Below, piece after piece: positions 27,513 through 37,520 of a stretch of 64,000 nucleotides of DNA (its first letter is position 1; every line of letters begins with the position of its first letter). Where the stretch lies: contig JACQEO010000016.1 in the NCBI GenBank assembly GCA_016200545.1, forward strand, positions 62,001-126,000. The letters run 5' to 3'. The notes beneath the pieces are model-generated. The model did no database searches and was not told the DNA's origin. It saw only the letters and a program-made list of their open reading frames with translations. This DNA comes from Deltaproteobacteria bacterium. Its GTDB lineage: Bacteria > Desulfobacterota > Binatia > UTPRO1. The translations under genes were made by a program, and so were the position numbers.

Positions 27513-28457
27513 TCAGCCGCGCGCCGGACGCAGGGCGGCGCGCAGCTCGTGCATGCCGCGGAAGATCGCCATCACGTCGATCGGCGTATCGAAGGGCTCG
27601 CCGCGGAACTCGCGATACGCCCGCTCGACGTTGAAGAGCAGCCGCTCGGGCTCGGTCCAGCTTGCGTACGGTCCGAGGTCGAGCCGCTTCGCCGCCGCGA
27701 GCGCGGAGAGCCCGGCGTCGAAGAAACGGCGCGACTCGCCGCGCACGTACTCGAGATACGCCTTCATGTCGCGCGGTCCCTCGACGCCGCAGAGCGGGCC
27801 ATGGCCGGGCACCACGACCTCGGGCGCGAGCGCGATCACCTGGTCGAGCGCCGCGATCCATTTGGCGTACGTGCCCTCCCAGCCGATCGGCGTGCAGCGG
27901 TGGAAGAGGACGTCGCCGGTGAACACGATGCGCTCGCGCGGCAGGTGCACGACGACGTCGCCGGCGGTGTGTGCCGGGCCGACGTAGAGGAGCTCGACGC
28001 GGATGCCGTCGAGGTCGAGCTCGAGGCGATCGTCGAGCATCGTCGTCGGCGGCGTCAGCTCGATGCCTGCGAAGTCCCAAGGCGCGAGCGCGACGGCGAA
28101 GCTGGCGAGCGCGGGATCGTCGCTCGTGGCGAGCGCCTTCATCCCCTGGAGCATGGCTGGCGGCGCGTCGCGGCCGAAGGCCGCGGCACAGGCCCGATGG
28201 CCGATGATCTCGGCGCCGGAGAAGAGCTGATTGCCCCAGCAGTGGTCGCCGTTGTGGTGCGTATTGACGACCCGGCGCACGGGATCCGACGTCACCCGCG
28301 CGTAGGTGGCGATCAGCTCACGCGTGTGCGGCAGGTCCCAGAAGGTGTCGACGACGAGTCCGCCGGCGCGGCTCACCAGGCCCGAGTTGCTGCATCCGAG
28401 TCCGCGGTCCTCCTGGAGGCACGCGTAGACGCTCGGCGCCAGCGCGACGAGTTCCAT
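27513..28457 (-). CDS. Metallo-beta-lactamase-fold hydrolase
   Basis: 314 residues. The metal motif reads NTHHNGDHCWGN, so the canonical second histidine of H-x-H-x-D-H is Asn here (H-x-N-x-D-H), as in a known subgroup of this superfamily. Further ligands are His in GPAHTAGDVVVH and Asp in VFTGDVLFH. It could hydrolyse an ester, lactone or thioester. No signal peptide. It is the upstream partner of aat in a two-gene unit; the substrate is unknown. Confidence 0.88.
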   Translation of the reverse strand: MELVALAPSVYACLQEDRGLGCSNSGLVSRAGGLVVDTFWDLPHTRELIATYARVTSDPVRRVVNTHHNGDHCWGNQLFSGAEIIGHRACAAAFGRDAPPAMLQGMKALATSDDPALASFAVALAPWDFAGIELTPPTTMLDDRLELDLDGIRVELLYVGPAHTAGDVVVHLPRERIVFTGDVLFHRCTPIGWEGTYAKWIAALDQVIALAPEVVVPGHGPLCGVEGPRDMKAYLEYVRGESRRFFDAGLSALAAAKRLDLGPYASWTEPERLLFNVERAYREFRGEPFDTPIDVMAIFRGMHELRAALRPARG

Positions 28458-28586
28458 GACGTCTCTATAGCACGCCGCCGACGCGACGGGTCCACACGGC
28501 GGCGGCGCACTGCTGGGTGCAGGCGAGTCGTGACTTGACCTCGACGGCGAAGCGCGGCAGCGTGCCGCGGAACGGGAGGTGACGGG

Positions 28587-29096
28587 ATGACGTGGACCAC
28601 ACGACGGCTCGCGGGCGTGGCGGCTTCGGTCGCATGCCTCACGCTGGCGGCGGCCCCGGTCGCGGGCTTCGATCTCAACGGCACCTGGGCGGGCAAGATC
28701 ACGTGCAAGGGCGTCTTCAATGGAGCGCCGCAAACGTTGACGCTGACGCCGACGTTGTTCATCGACGACCTCGGCTCCTCGCTCGCACTCGCCGCCGACG
28801 GCATTCACTACACCGCCGTCCCGTATCCGAGTCCCGGACATTCCGAGAAGGGCGAGATCGCGCTGATCCGTTGCGACACCAGCTCGACCGTCTCCGGCGC
28901 GGAGTTCGGCGGCGAGTTCGGGCGCCTGAAGGTCGGCACCAAGGCAAGCAAAGGCACGGGCTCCTTGGGCGGAACCTCGTTCAGGGCCTCGGTGTTGATC
29001 GCGTCGAGCCTCTCGACCTGCCACTGGGCGTTCAAGCGCGTCACCGGAAGCCGTCCCGCACTCGACGGCTGTCCGGCGCCACCCCCGTCGCAGTAA
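28587..29096 (+). CDS. Secreted hypothetical protein
   Basis: 169 residues with a clear Sec signal peptide (LAGVAASVACLTLAAAPVAG, cleavage near 26). The mature part starts FDLNGTWAGKITC and contains four cysteines. FDLNGTW openings recall small secreted beta-barrel or lipocalin-like proteins, but I do not recognise the family. A GGAGGTGACGGG ribosome-binding stretch precedes the ATG. It stands alone. Confidence 0.75.
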   Translation: MTWTTRRLAGVAASVACLTLAAAPVAGFDLNGTWAGKITCKGVFNGAPQTLTLTPTLFIDDLGSSLALAADGIHYTAVPYPSPGHSEKGEIALIRCDTSSTVSGAEFGGEFGRLKVGTKASKGTGSLGGTSFRASVLIASSLSTCHWAFKRVTGSRPALDGCPAPPPSQ

Positions 29097-29166
29097 GGCC
29101 GCGCGGGCGCGGGTCGGGCGCCGCTTCCGGGCACGCCGCTCGGATCGTCGGCGGCGCCGACCGGCG

Positions 29167-30030
29167 TCAGAGCTTCAGTTCCACGCCCGGAGGAGGCACG
29201 AAGGTCGGATTCTCTTGCGCGAGGATGCCGTCGGCGCGCTGGCGGATCGCCTCGAGCATCTCGGGGTGCGGGAAGATCCAGAAGCGTTCAGCGCGGATCG
29301 CCTCGAGGACGCGCTCCGCGACCTCTGCCGGTGGCGTGCCGGAGTCGACGAAGCCGCGGAACGCCATGCGAAACGCTTGGGCCGCCTCCGACCGTGGCGC
29401 GTCATCGGCGAGCTCCGGCGGCCGATTGCGTTCGGCGTCGAGGATGTTCGTGCGCACGAATCCCGGACAGAGCACGGACACCTTGAGCGGCGCCCCCGCC
29501 ATTTGGAGCTCGAAGTGCAGGCCCTCGGAGATCGTGACCACGGCGAACTTCGTGGCGTTGTAGACGGAGAGGAACGGCATCGAGAGATGACCCGCCATCG
29601 AGGCGGTGTTGATCACGTGTCCCTCGCCGCCCTGCTCGAGCATCAGCGGCACGAACGTGCGGATCCCGTGCACGACGCCCCAGAGGTTCACGCCGAGCAC
29701 CCATTGCCAGCTCTCGAGGCTCTGCTCCCACACGCTGATGCCGTCGCCGGCGACGCCGGCGTTGTTGCAGACGACGTGCACGCCCCCGAAGCGCTCGACG
29801 GCGGCGCGCGCCAGCGCTTCGACGTCGGCGGCGCGGGAGACGTCGGTGCGCACCGCGAGGGTCGCGGCGCCGCGTCCGGCGAGCGCCTTCGTCGTCTCGG
29901 CGAGCGCCCGCTCCTCGACGTCGGCGAGCACCACCTTCATGTCCTCGGCTGCGAAGCGCTCCGCCATCGCGCGACCGATGCCGCTCGCGGCACCGGTCAC
30001 CACTGCTACCTTATCGTGGAAGGTTTTCAT
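29167..30030 (-). CDS. Short-chain dehydrogenase/reductase
   Basis: 287 residues, classical SDR. TGAASGIGRAMAERFA (13-28) binds the nicotinamide cofactor, CNNAGVAGDG follows, and the catalytic Ser lies in INTASMAGHLS with Tyr-x3-Lys in VYNATKFAV. The C-terminal extension (about 210-287) is typical of the branch acting on larger hydrophobic substrates. The substrate is unknown. It is divergent from a small coil protein. Confidence 0.9.
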   Translation of the reverse strand: MKTFHDKVAVVTGAASGIGRAMAERFAAEDMKVVLADVEERALAETTKALAGRGAATLAVRTDVSRAADVEALARAAVERFGGVHVVCNNAGVAGDGISVWEQSLESWQWVLGVNLWGVVHGIRTFVPLMLEQGGEGHVINTASMAGHLSMPFLSVYNATKFAVVTISEGLHFELQMAGAPLKVSVLCPGFVRTNILDAERNRPPELADDAPRSEAAQAFRMAFRGFVDSGTPPAEVAERVLEAIRAERFWIFPHPEMLEAIRQRADGILAQENPTFVPPPGVELKL

Positions 30031-30093
30031 GGGGGATTCGATAGCACGTTCCTTGACGCCTCGGGTACCCTGTGGTGTGGTCGAGACGCCCGT

Positions 30094-30447
30094 ATGCGCC
30101 AGCTGCTTGCAACCGTTCTCGCCGTGCTCCTCGCCGCCGCCGGCATCGTCTACGCGCTGTTCATGGTTGCGAACGATCTGCGGCACGTCTCCGACGAGCT
30201 CGACCTCGTGGCGCACGACATGAGCACGATGTCCGACGACGTCCACTCGATCGCCGACGACGTGAACGCCATCGCCGACGCGCTCGCGGGTGACGACGCC
30301 GACGACGAGCCGCAACAATCGACCGCCGCCGCGCTCGGCGGCGGGTCGACGGGGCAGCAGACGGCCCTCCGCGCGCACCGACGGCTCCCGCCGCGGCTCC
30401 GCAAGCCCGTCCTTCGGCGGGCGAGCGCCGTTCGTCGCGGCCTCTAA
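30094..30447 (+). CDS. Small membrane-anchored coiled-coil protein
   Basis: 117 residues. An N-terminal hydrophobic segment (about 4-26) works as anchor or uncleaved signal, followed by an acidic heptad-like helix (about 27-65) with regular D/V/I spacing ([18 protein letters not shown]) and a basic, arginine-rich tail. The shape suggests an envelope protein with an extended coil. No family is recognised. It converges with the TPT-repeat gene. Confidence 0.6.
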   Translation: MRQLLATVLAVLLAAAGIVYALFMVANDLRHVSDELDLVAHDMSTMSDDVHSIADDVNAIADALAGDDADDEPQQSTAAALGGGSTGQQTALRAHRRLPPRLRKPVLRRASAVRRGL

Positions 30448-32744
30448 AGCGCCCGTCGCGGCCGGCAGACGAGCTTCAGGACGTCGCTGTCGCGCGTTCC
30501 GATGGAGGAGCCGCTCGAGAGGCGAAGCGTGCGCGTCCCGGTTCCGGCGCCGTGCGCCCCGAGCCGCAGCGGCACGATGACGTCGGCGAATGCGGTGCAG
30601 CGGTCGTGCACGTCGAGCGGTGGGGTGAACAGCATGAAGCGCGTGCGACAGTGCCGCGTGCCGCCGCAATCACTGTCGCTCGCGCACGGCGTGCTCGGTA
30701 CGACACCCGGCGGCTGACACTGGCGGCGGACCGTCGCGCCGGCGCCCGCGAGCGCGGCCTCGAGCGCGTCCCGATTCGCGACCTCCGTTGCATCGCGGGG
30801 ATCGGCCTCGCGCGGCGCCGTAAAGGTCACCCAGGCGACGTCCGTCGGCGTGCAGAGCGGCTGCGCCGCGCGATCGACGAACCGCCGCTCGCTGACGTTC
30901 AAGCAGAGGGCGACGTGGAAGCGGCAGGCCGCGTCGCCCGTGTTTGCGCCGAAGTCGCAACTCGGGTCGTCGTCCACGCACACGAGCGCCGTGAGCGGCA
31001 CGCCGGAGCGGCCGCGCGACGGGACCGGGCTCGTCAGCCATTCGTGCAGACAGTCGCTGCGCCGTGGGCCGCTTCCCGGGATCAGCTCGCTCCGGCACGT
31101 GGCGTCGCAGCCGTCGCCGTCGAGGAGATTGCCGTCGTCGCATTCTTCCCCGGGCTGAACGGCGCCGTTGCCGCACGCGGCGGGCGTCGGCGTGACAGAG
31201 GGTGAGACCGTCCGCGTCGGAGAGGGTGTGGCGGAAGAGGAGGGCGTCGTCGAGCGCGTGCTCGACGGCGTCGCGCTCGGTGATGGCGTCGCGGTCGGTG
31301 ATGGCGTTGGGGTCGGTGATCGTATCGCGGTCGGTGATGGTGTCGCGGTCGATGACGGTGTCGCGGTAGGGCTCGCGGAGGCGGTTGCAGTGGACGTCGT
31401 CGTAGCTGTGAGCGTCGGCGTGGTGACGAGGGTCGTCGTCGGTGTGGCGCTCACGGTGACGGTTGGCGTCGGTGTTTCGCTCGCAGTGTCGGTCGGCGTC
31501 GGCGTCGTCGTGGGGCTCGACGATGGCGTCGCCGTGTCGGTCACCGCTGGACTCGTGGTGGGAGTCGCCGTGGCGTCCTGAGTGGCGGTCGCGGTGTCGG
31601 CGGGCGTCGGCGTGTCGGTCGCCGTTGCCGCCGGAGTGGCCGTAGCGGTTGCCGTCACGGTCGGTGTCGGGCTCGGCGTGTTCGTCGCCGGTGGCGTTAC
31701 CGTGCGGGTTGGTGTCACCGACGGCGTGCGGCTCGGCGTTGCGGTGCGGGTGGGCGTCGTCGTCCTACTCGGCGTCGGGGTCGGTGTACGCGTATCGGTC
31801 ACGGTCGGGGTCGTGGTCGGTGTCGGCGTGCGGGTGACGGTGGCCGTCGCCGTTCGCGTCGCGGTCGGCGTACGTGTCGGCGTGAAGGTCGGCGAAAGCG
31901 TCGCGGTCGCGGTATGAGTCGCCGTCGCGATCGGCGTCGGGGTCGTCGTCGGGGTTCGCGTGACCGTCGGCGTCGGTGTCGCCGTCGGCGTCGGGGTTCG
32001 CGTGATCGTCGGCGTCGGTGTCGCCGTCGACGTCGGCGTTCGGGTAATCGTCACCGTCGGTGCTGCCGAAGGCGTGGACGACCTTGTTGCCGTCACGGTC
32101 GCGGTGGGCGTCGGCGTCGGCGTCCGCGTCAAGGTCGCCGTGTGGGTCGCGGTGGCCGTCGGTGTGGGAGAGGGCGTCGGCGTCCGCGACGGCGTCAGGG
32201 TCGGCGTGGCGAGCGGCGTGAGCGTCCGCGTCGGGGTGAGGGTCGGCGTGCGCGTTGGTGTCGGTGTGCGAGTCGGTGTCAGCGTCGGTGTGCGAGTCGG
32301 TGTCAGCGTTCGCGTCGAGGTCGGCGTCGGGCTCGACGTCGGCGTCAGCGTGACGCTCGCGGTCGGGGTCGCAGGCGGAATCGCGGTTGCGGTCGCGGTC
32401 GCAGTGACCGTGGCGGTGTCGGTCGCGGTCGGCGTCGCGTCGGGCGTGACTGTTGCCGTGGGATCGTTGCTGGGGGTCGGTGTCGCATCGAGCGTGGCGG
32501 TGGGCGTGGGCGTGTCGGCACGTGCGTCCGGGGCGTCGGACAGGCCGACGCCCTCATACGTCATCGTGAGGATGAGCGCCGCAACGATCCGGCCAAGCCG
32601 TCCGCGGCGACCGCGTGCCGTCGATCGCGTCGTAGGTCCGTCGGGCGCGCTAGAGGGTCTCGGAGACCGTGGGCGGACCGGCGTCGATCGCGCGCAAATG
32701 GGTGACCGCGCGCGCCGGCGACGCCATGATCGCCGTCGGCGCAA
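30444..32744 (-). CDS. Thr/Pro-repeat secreted protein with DUF4215-type cysteine-rich domain
   Basis: Up to 766 residues. After an arginine-rich start and a signal-like segment ([14 protein letters not shown], about 50-63), a stretch of about 440 residues consists almost only of T, P, A, S and V in TPT/TAT units (about 78-520). Then [17 protein letters not shown] and GDGCDATC give a Myxococcus-type cysteine-rich (DUF4215) repeat, followed by about 200 residues with more cysteines. The layout suggests a surface protein on a long rigid stalk. The first in-frame start is a TTG; the true start is uncertain. Neighbour DedA is not clearly linked. Confidence 0.72.
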   Translation of the reverse strand: MRRRRSWRRRRARSPICARSTPVRPRSPRPSSAPDGPTTRSTARGRRGRLGRIVAALILTMTYEGVGLSDAPDARADTPTPTATLDATPTPSNDPTATVTPDATPTATDTATVTATATATAIPPATPTASVTLTPTSSPTPTSTRTLTPTRTPTLTPTRTPTPTRTPTLTPTRTLTPLATPTLTPSRTPTPSPTPTATATHTATLTRTPTPTPTATVTATRSSTPSAAPTVTITRTPTSTATPTPTITRTPTPTATPTPTVTRTPTTTPTPIATATHTATATLSPTFTPTRTPTATRTATATVTRTPTPTTTPTVTDTRTPTPTPSRTTTPTRTATPSRTPSVTPTRTVTPPATNTPSPTPTVTATATATPAATATDTPTPADTATATQDATATPTTSPAVTDTATPSSSPTTTPTPTDTASETPTPTVTVSATPTTTLVTTPTLTATTTSTATASASPTATPSSTATPSPTAIRSPTPTPSPTATPSPSATPSSTRSTTPSSSATPSPTRTVSPSVTPTPAACGNGAVQPGEECDDGNLLDGDGCDATCRSELIPGSGPRRSDCLHEWLTSPVPSRGRSGVPLTALVCVDDDPSCDFGANTGDAACRFHVALCLNVSERRFVDRAAQPLCTPTDVAWVTFTAPREADPRDATEVANRDALEAALAGAGATVRRQCQPPGVVPSTPCASDSDCGGTRHCRTRFMLFTPPLDVHDRCTAFADVIVPLRLGAHGAGTGTRTLRLSSGSSIGTRDSDVLKLVCRPRRAL
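31200..32520 (-). repeat. Low-complexity array encoding TPT/TAT units
   Basis: The DNA is a degenerate hexamer-like array (variants of gtcggcgtc, gtcgcggtc and gtcggtgtg on the plus strand) encoding Thr-Pro and Thr-Ala dipeptides on the minus strand. Several near-identical blocks (around 32180-32310) show that the length changes by slippage or recombination. Confidence 0.9.
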
Positions 32745-32938
32745 GCGCCGTCACGAGAGATCCGAGTGTCCGCACGTTCATCCTCCTCCCCTTCACGAGG
32801 CGCTGCTCTGCGCCCCAGCTCGGCGCGGCCTGCGGCCGTGCCGTCTACTCCTCCACCAGTGCGGTCACCGCGCGGTGACGCCTCCTCGATCACCTCGCTT
32901 CTAACGTTGCGTACATGGGTGCGTCAATCGAGACTTCA

Positions 32939-33529
32939 TCAGCCCGCGCGATCCGTCAGGTCGCGTGCGGCCCAGGCGCGGAAGACGAGGAACAGCGCCA
33001 GGCCGAGAAGTCCCGCGAGGATGAGCCAGTGCTCGACCCTCCCCACGTGTTCCAGCACGCGCTCAGCCTGGTGCGTGAAGAGTAGCCCGAGCGTGACGAC
33101 TGCGGGGACGAAAATCACCGCCCCCGCCGCGTCGGCGAGCGCGAAGCGCGGGGCCGTCACGCCGAACATCCCGGCCGAGAGGAAGGTCACGATGCGGAAG
33201 CCGAACGTAAAGCGTGCGAGAAAGACCGCGGTGGCGCCGTGGCGCAGTACCGCCGCGCGCACCGCCTCGATGCGGTGGACACCGAGGAGCCGTGCGAACC
33301 GCGGACGCGCGATCAGTGCGGCACCGTAGCGCCGCCCGAAGAGATAGATGATCCAGTCCGCGGTCACGACGCCGGCGAGGCCGACGATGACCACGTCGCG
33401 CAGGCCGAGCATCCGTTGCTCCACGAGAACGCCCGCACCGATCAGCGTGATGTCCTCCGGAAACGGCAGCCCGACACCGCCTCCGACCAGGACGAGGAAG
33501 AGCCCGAGGAGCTTCGTGTGCAAGGGCAC
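32939..33529 (-). CDS. DedA family membrane protein
   Basis: 196 residues from a GTG. VGLPFPEDITLIGAGVL is the DedA acidic re-entrant motif, and FLARFTFGFRIVTFLSAGMF carries the conserved arginines. DedA proteins act in membrane lipid (undecaprenyl phosphate or phosphatidylethanolamine) translocation and proton-motive-force homeostasis. Four to five membrane helices are visible. It lies 65 bases after the haloperoxidase-like gene on the same strand. Confidence 0.88.
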   Translation of the reverse strand: MPLHTKLLGLFLVLVGGGVGLPFPEDITLIGAGVLVEQRMLGLRDVVIVGLAGVVTADWIIYLFGRRYGAALIARPRFARLLGVHRIEAVRAAVLRHGATAVFLARFTFGFRIVTFLSAGMFGVTAPRFALADAAGAVIFVPAVVTLGLLFTHQAERVLEHVGRVEHWLILAGLLGLALFLVFRAWAARDLTDRAG

Positions 33530-33594
33530 GCGCCGAGGTTAGCCGGACGGCGGGGGATGCCGCAAATCTCCGCCCGTCGCCGCGTCCGAACGGC

Positions 33595-35499
33595 TCACGG
33601 AGGCGAGAAGAACGTCGTCGCCTTCGCGAATGCGGCGCGTCCGATCTGCGCTCCGGCGATGCGACCGCCGAAGTCGTCGCTCCGTACGTGGATGCCGCCC
33701 CAGAGACGCGACTGCCCGGCTTGGTCGGCGGCGTCGAAATAAGTCGCCCACTGCAGTCGGACGTCCGTGCTCGGCCCCATCTCGAAGGTGAGAAACTGGT
33801 CGCGCTTGGCGACGAACTCACCCAGGCCGCCGGGAAAGTAGGGAGAGTCGGTGAAGGCGGCGAGCACCTCGGCCGCGGCTCGGCTGAAGGTGCTGTGACC
33901 GGAGGTGTAGGCCGCGAAGGCGGGCGTGACGAAGGTCTTCCGCTGATAGGGTACCCACTCCCGGGCGCGGACCCAGCGGACGCCGCTTCGCTGCGTCGCC
34001 CGGTCCGCCGGCTCACCGGGCCAGCTCCGCACCACGATCTCTCCGACGCACGAGACCTCGATGCCACGTGTCCCTTGCGAGTCGACGCACGGAGCCGGCG
34101 CGCCGGAAAGGTTCGTGCAGCATTCGATGCCGGCGTGCCGGCCGTCCGGCCACGTGTCGTCCGTGACCAACTCGACGAGCCCGGCTTCGAGTGGCAGGCC
34201 CTGCGCGTCGTACGAGGGCAGGCTCAGGTCGCTCGACTGCCCCCGTTCGCCCATGAAGCGAATCATCGAGATCGGCCGGACGTAGTCATAGCGCCGCTTC
34301 GTTCCCCAGCACTGCACGGCGGCATCGTGGACGGCGGCGTTCAGCGCGAAGTAGAGCTTCACGTCCCATTCGAGTCGGTCGAGGTGACGTCCCCGACCCC
34401 GGAACTGGAAGGTCTGCAACCCGCTATCCGATATCTGGTTCGCGATGACGTTCCAGTGCCCCGGCGGCGTCTCGGAGTGCGGACCGTCGGCCCAAAACTC
34501 CGCGAGCACGCGGCCGAAGTCTCCCTGAGGGACGACCTGCGGCGGGTACGGCCGGCCGCTCACGGGATTGCGATCGAACCCGTGCCCGTCGTTGGTGCCG
34601 AGCGGGTTGTTGCCGATCGCTCCCGGCGAGATGTCGATGACGACGCGGCTCGTCGGGTCGAGCTGGCTGCTGCGGCGGATGAGCTCCAGCGCCGAGGACT
34701 TGAAGTCGCCGTCGCCGACGCCGCCGAGAAGGGGAGGCGCGCCCGGATCGAGATATGGCTGGTCGTTGCCTCCCGCGCGCACGAGCGCGAACGGTGTCAC
34801 ACCGTTCCACTGGGATCCGAGGAACGTCTGCACGCTCATCGGCTGCGGGATGCCGTTTTGCGTGAAGAAGACGTCGAGGGCGAGCGGCTGCCAACGGTTC
34901 GGATCGTTCATGACCGTTCCCGGAATGGCGACCGGCAGGGGCGGGTTCACGGGCTGATACGTGGGATCGCGATAGTGGCCGGCCTGATTCGAGCCGTCGG
35001 TCGCGCCGTACGCGAGCACCGCCGCCGCGACACGATTGCCGACCGCCGCCGCCGAGTTTCCGACGTCGGTGGTGACGGTCGGGTCGAGCCCGAGCTCGGC
35101 CATGCGCGCGTCGAAGGCGGCCCGCGAGGTCGGAGCGTTCGCCGAAAGCGCGTAGTGATCCACGAGCACGCGGTAGGCCGCGTAAGTGATCGCCGCGCGG
35201 CGGGCCGCGCCGATCTCCTCCTCCGACAGCCCGGCGATCTTCTCACGCGTCAGGTAACCCGTCGCGACCGGGTCGTACACCGCCCAGGCGTCGTACATGG
35301 CGACGGAGAGGTGGAAGAGATTGCGCGCGTGCGCCGGCGGGTGCGGAACGTCGATGCGAATCGCCGCGAGAATCTCCTCGTCCCACACCCGCGCGATCGA
35401 GGAGGGTGCCGACGATCCATCATGTGACCCACACGACGCCGTGACGAGCGTGAGGCCGAAGAGGATGACCAACCGCATCCCGCGTCCAGGCACCAGCAT
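33595..35499 (-). CDS. Vanadium-dependent haloperoxidase / PAP2-like exported protein
   Basis: About 630 residues, the size of bacterial vanadium-haloperoxidase-like proteins. The C-terminal PAP2 signature is present: FAAYTSGHSTFSRAAAEVL with catalytic His, and RLWGGIHVRSDDF with the second His and Asp. The N-terminus (MRLVILFGLTLVTASCG, start probably at 35478) resembles a lipoprotein signal with Cys near 16. It may halogenate or dephosphorylate outside the inner membrane. Which of the two cannot be told from sequence. Confidence 0.83.
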   Translation of the reverse strand: MLVPGRGMRLVILFGLTLVTASCGSHDGSSAPSSIARVWDEEILAAIRIDVPHPPAHARNLFHLSVAMYDAWAVYDPVATGYLTREKIAGLSEEEIGAARRAAITYAAYRVLVDHYALSANAPTSRAAFDARMAELGLDPTVTTDVGNSAAAVGNRVAAAVLAYGATDGSNQAGHYRDPTYQPVNPPLPVAIPGTVMNDPNRWQPLALDVFFTQNGIPQPMSVQTFLGSQWNGVTPFALVRAGGNDQPYLDPGAPPLLGGVGDGDFKSSALELIRRSSQLDPTSRVVIDISPGAIGNNPLGTNDGHGFDRNPVSGRPYPPQVVPQGDFGRVLAEFWADGPHSETPPGHWNVIANQISDSGLQTFQFRGRGRHLDRLEWDVKLYFALNAAVHDAAVQCWGTKRRYDYVRPISMIRFMGERGQSSDLSLPSYDAQGLPLEAGLVELVTDDTWPDGRHAGIECCTNLSGAPAPCVDSQGTRGIEVSCVGEIVVRSWPGEPADRATQRSGVRWVRAREWVPYQRKTFVTPAFAAYTSGHSTFSRAAAEVLAAFTDSPYFPGGLGEFVAKRDQFLTFEMGPSTDVRLQWATYFDAADQAGQSRLWGGIHVRSDDFGGRIAGAQIGRAAFAKATTFFSPP

Positions 35500-35655
35500 C
35501 CCCTCTCACGTCTCTCACGGCACCGTCCGCCCGGCAAGCCGATGCATGACCTCGACCAAAAGTAGCGCATGCGGAGTGTAAGAAGACCGTTCTTATCCGC
35601 GTCGTATGCAAGAGCCAGCCGAGGGTACTACGATGCGATCGTTATGTGCCGAGCA

Positions 35656-36822
35656 ATGAGTAGCCTCGTGAGGACAGCGCGCGCCTGGGCGCTTGTGCCG
35701 ATTCTTTTCGTGGCGTTCGGGTGTGGTGGGAACGGCAGCGGGGATAACGTCGATGACCACGCGCCTACCCCGACCCCTCATATGACGGCCACGGCGCCAG
35801 AGCCGACTGCTACGACGCGATCAGCACGCGCATGGGCGGTGGGCTTTGAACACGGTCGCGGTGTCATTGCCCGGTCAGAAGATGGGGGAGCGCAGTGGTC
35901 AATAGTTCTCACCCCAAGCGCTTCTCTCAATGGCGTCCGCTTCTTGAATCGTAGTGACGGGTGGGCAGTTGGTGGGGGCGAGATTCTACATACGAGCGAC
36001 GGGGGGGACTCTTGGGCTAGCCAGATTGGGAATGTGTCTACAGTCGACGGAACGCCATTGCTGAGTAAGGTGACCTCCGTGACCGACCGACGGGGACTCG
36101 CGGTCGGCTCGCTCAATATTGCCGGCCAAGAGTTCGGTCCCCCCTTGATCCTTCTGACCACTGACGGCGGCGAGCACTGGACTAGCGCGACTATCACTCC
36201 CGGACAGAGGCCAGCTCTTCAGAAAGGGGCGCTTCAGGGGGTCTGCCTTACGAGTGCCGGCATCGGATTCGCGGTTGGGTTTGGCGTGTCGGGAAACCTC
36301 GCGCTGTTGAGCACCGATAGCGGTGCGACGTGGTCCGACATCACGGAACAGATCGGCCCGCGCCTCGCTGATCAGCCCGAAGGCGTTGCGTGTAGTGGGC
36401 CGTCTGATCTGTGGATCGTCGGTGACGGGCGAGCGAGCATCGCGCACTCCGCGGACACTGGGACGACGTGGACTGATCAAACAAGCAACACACCCATCGG
36501 TGGCACGGAGCAACTGTTTGGCATCAGTTTCATTGATCCGGCCACCGCGTGGGCCGCGGGAGGTGGGCCGGTTGTCCTGCACACCGCCGACGGCGGGAGG
36601 AGCTGGCTCGACCAACCGCTGCCTGGCGGTATGGATGGGGGCGGTCTACTGGCGATCTCATTCGCGACGGCGACCGTCGGCGCCACAGTTGGCTTGAATG
36701 AAAGCAACATCTTGGCTCTGGTTGCGGTCGCATTCGCGACGCGCGACGGTGGCACAACATGGACGCAGTCTTCCATACCGCCGGAAGTCTTGGGGCTTCT
36801 AGACGTCAGCGTCGTAGAATAA
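35656..36822 (+). CDS. BNR/Ycf48-like beta-propeller lipoprotein
   Basis: 388 residues from the ATG at 35656. A lipoprotein signal (ALVPILFVAFGCGG) and a Thr/Pro-rich spacer precede seven Asp-box motifs of the form S-x-D-G/T-G-x-x-W: SEDGGAQW, TSDGGDSW, TTDGGEHW, STDSGATW, SADTGTTW, TADGGRSW and TRDGGTTW. Seven boxes fit a seven-bladed propeller of the Ycf48/BNR class. The function of such lipoproteins outside photosynthesis is unknown. The gene appears less GC-biased than its neighbours, a possible sign of transfer. An earlier ATG exists at 35644. Confidence 0.8.
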   Translation: MSSLVRTARAWALVPILFVAFGCGGNGSGDNVDDHAPTPTPHMTATAPEPTATTRSARAWAVGFEHGRGVIARSEDGGAQWSIVLTPSASLNGVRFLNRSDGWAVGGGEILHTSDGGDSWASQIGNVSTVDGTPLLSKVTSVTDRRGLAVGSLNIAGQEFGPPLILLTTDGGEHWTSATITPGQRPALQKGALQGVCLTSAGIGFAVGFGVSGNLALLSTDSGATWSDITEQIGPRLADQPEGVACSGPSDLWIVGDGRASIAHSADTGTTWTDQTSNTPIGGTEQLFGISFIDPATAWAAGGGPVVLHTADGGRSWLDQPLPGGMDGGGLLAISFATATVGATVGLNESNILALVAVAFATRDGGTTWTQSSIPPEVLGLLDVSVVE

Positions 36823-37022
36823 CAGCGCGATGCGCCTCCACGGCGGGACCTGAGCACCCTACCGTCAGTGCAGTCGCACTCCTCCGTTTAATTGTCCCGC
36901 TGGAGTGTAGATGTAGACCTCGCCGGCGAGCCACTCGCTGTATTGCGACTGCTTGAGGGCAGCCGGCCACTGATCGCGGAACCACGCCGTGGATTGATAC
37001 CGAGGAGAGATCGCACTTTCTG

Positions 37023-37520
37023 ATGCCGGAAAGCGCAGCAGGCGGTGTCGACGTCCCAAGTCGATCCGACGATCGACTTTGGATGGCGTGGCGCAAATCC
37101 AGGCGGCGGCCAACGGCGTGGTTGAACGACGGGAAGCGTCCCTTCGTTCTCGTGTTGGTTGCTCCCGTGCGGCGTTCGGTCGGTATGATGATCGTGAGGA
37201 GGATCGCGCGCGCGATCTCCCGCTACGTCTCCCGCCCCGCCCATCTCGGCATCGCGTGCTCGTCCCGCGAGGAAGTGGAGTCGCGGTGCCGGCAAGCCGA
37301 AAGAGAAGGCCGCTTGCTCAAGCCGGCGAACGACGCCGGCCCGGTCGTGGGCTTCTACGGCATGCTCTCCGATCCGGACGGCTACAACCTCGAGCTGTCG
37401 TACGGGCAGGAGGTGGGGATGACTGCCGCCGCTGATGCTCCCCCGCGCTTGGACTACACCAGCGCGGCGAGCACCTCGGCCGCGGCGCGCTCGCCGGAGC
37501 GCACGGCGCCGTCCATATAG
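37023..37520 (+). pseudogene. Truncated VOC (glyoxalase/bleomycin-resistance) family protein
   Basis: The frame holds the C-terminal half of a VOC-fold protein: HLGIACSSREEVESRCRQ, then GRLLKPANDAGPVVGFYGML and SDPDGYNLELSYGQEVG. An upstream piece RPTAWLNDGKRPFVLVLV also fits the family. The opening metal-binding strand is missing, the middle (VRRSVGMMIVRRIARAI) looks unlike the family, and the frame runs 67 bases past the usual end into the convergent amine oxidase gene. A decayed copy is the best explanation. Confidence 0.5.

Noticed and set aside
31200-32520. Repeat array considered as a CRISPR
   Set aside because: Units are short, degenerate and codon-phased, with no constant direct repeat or unique spacers, and no cas genes are near.
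31168-32904. Open frames with valine/glycine repeats on the plus strand
   Set aside because: They mirror the Thr/Pro repeat array of the minus-strand gene and have no signal or fold of their own.
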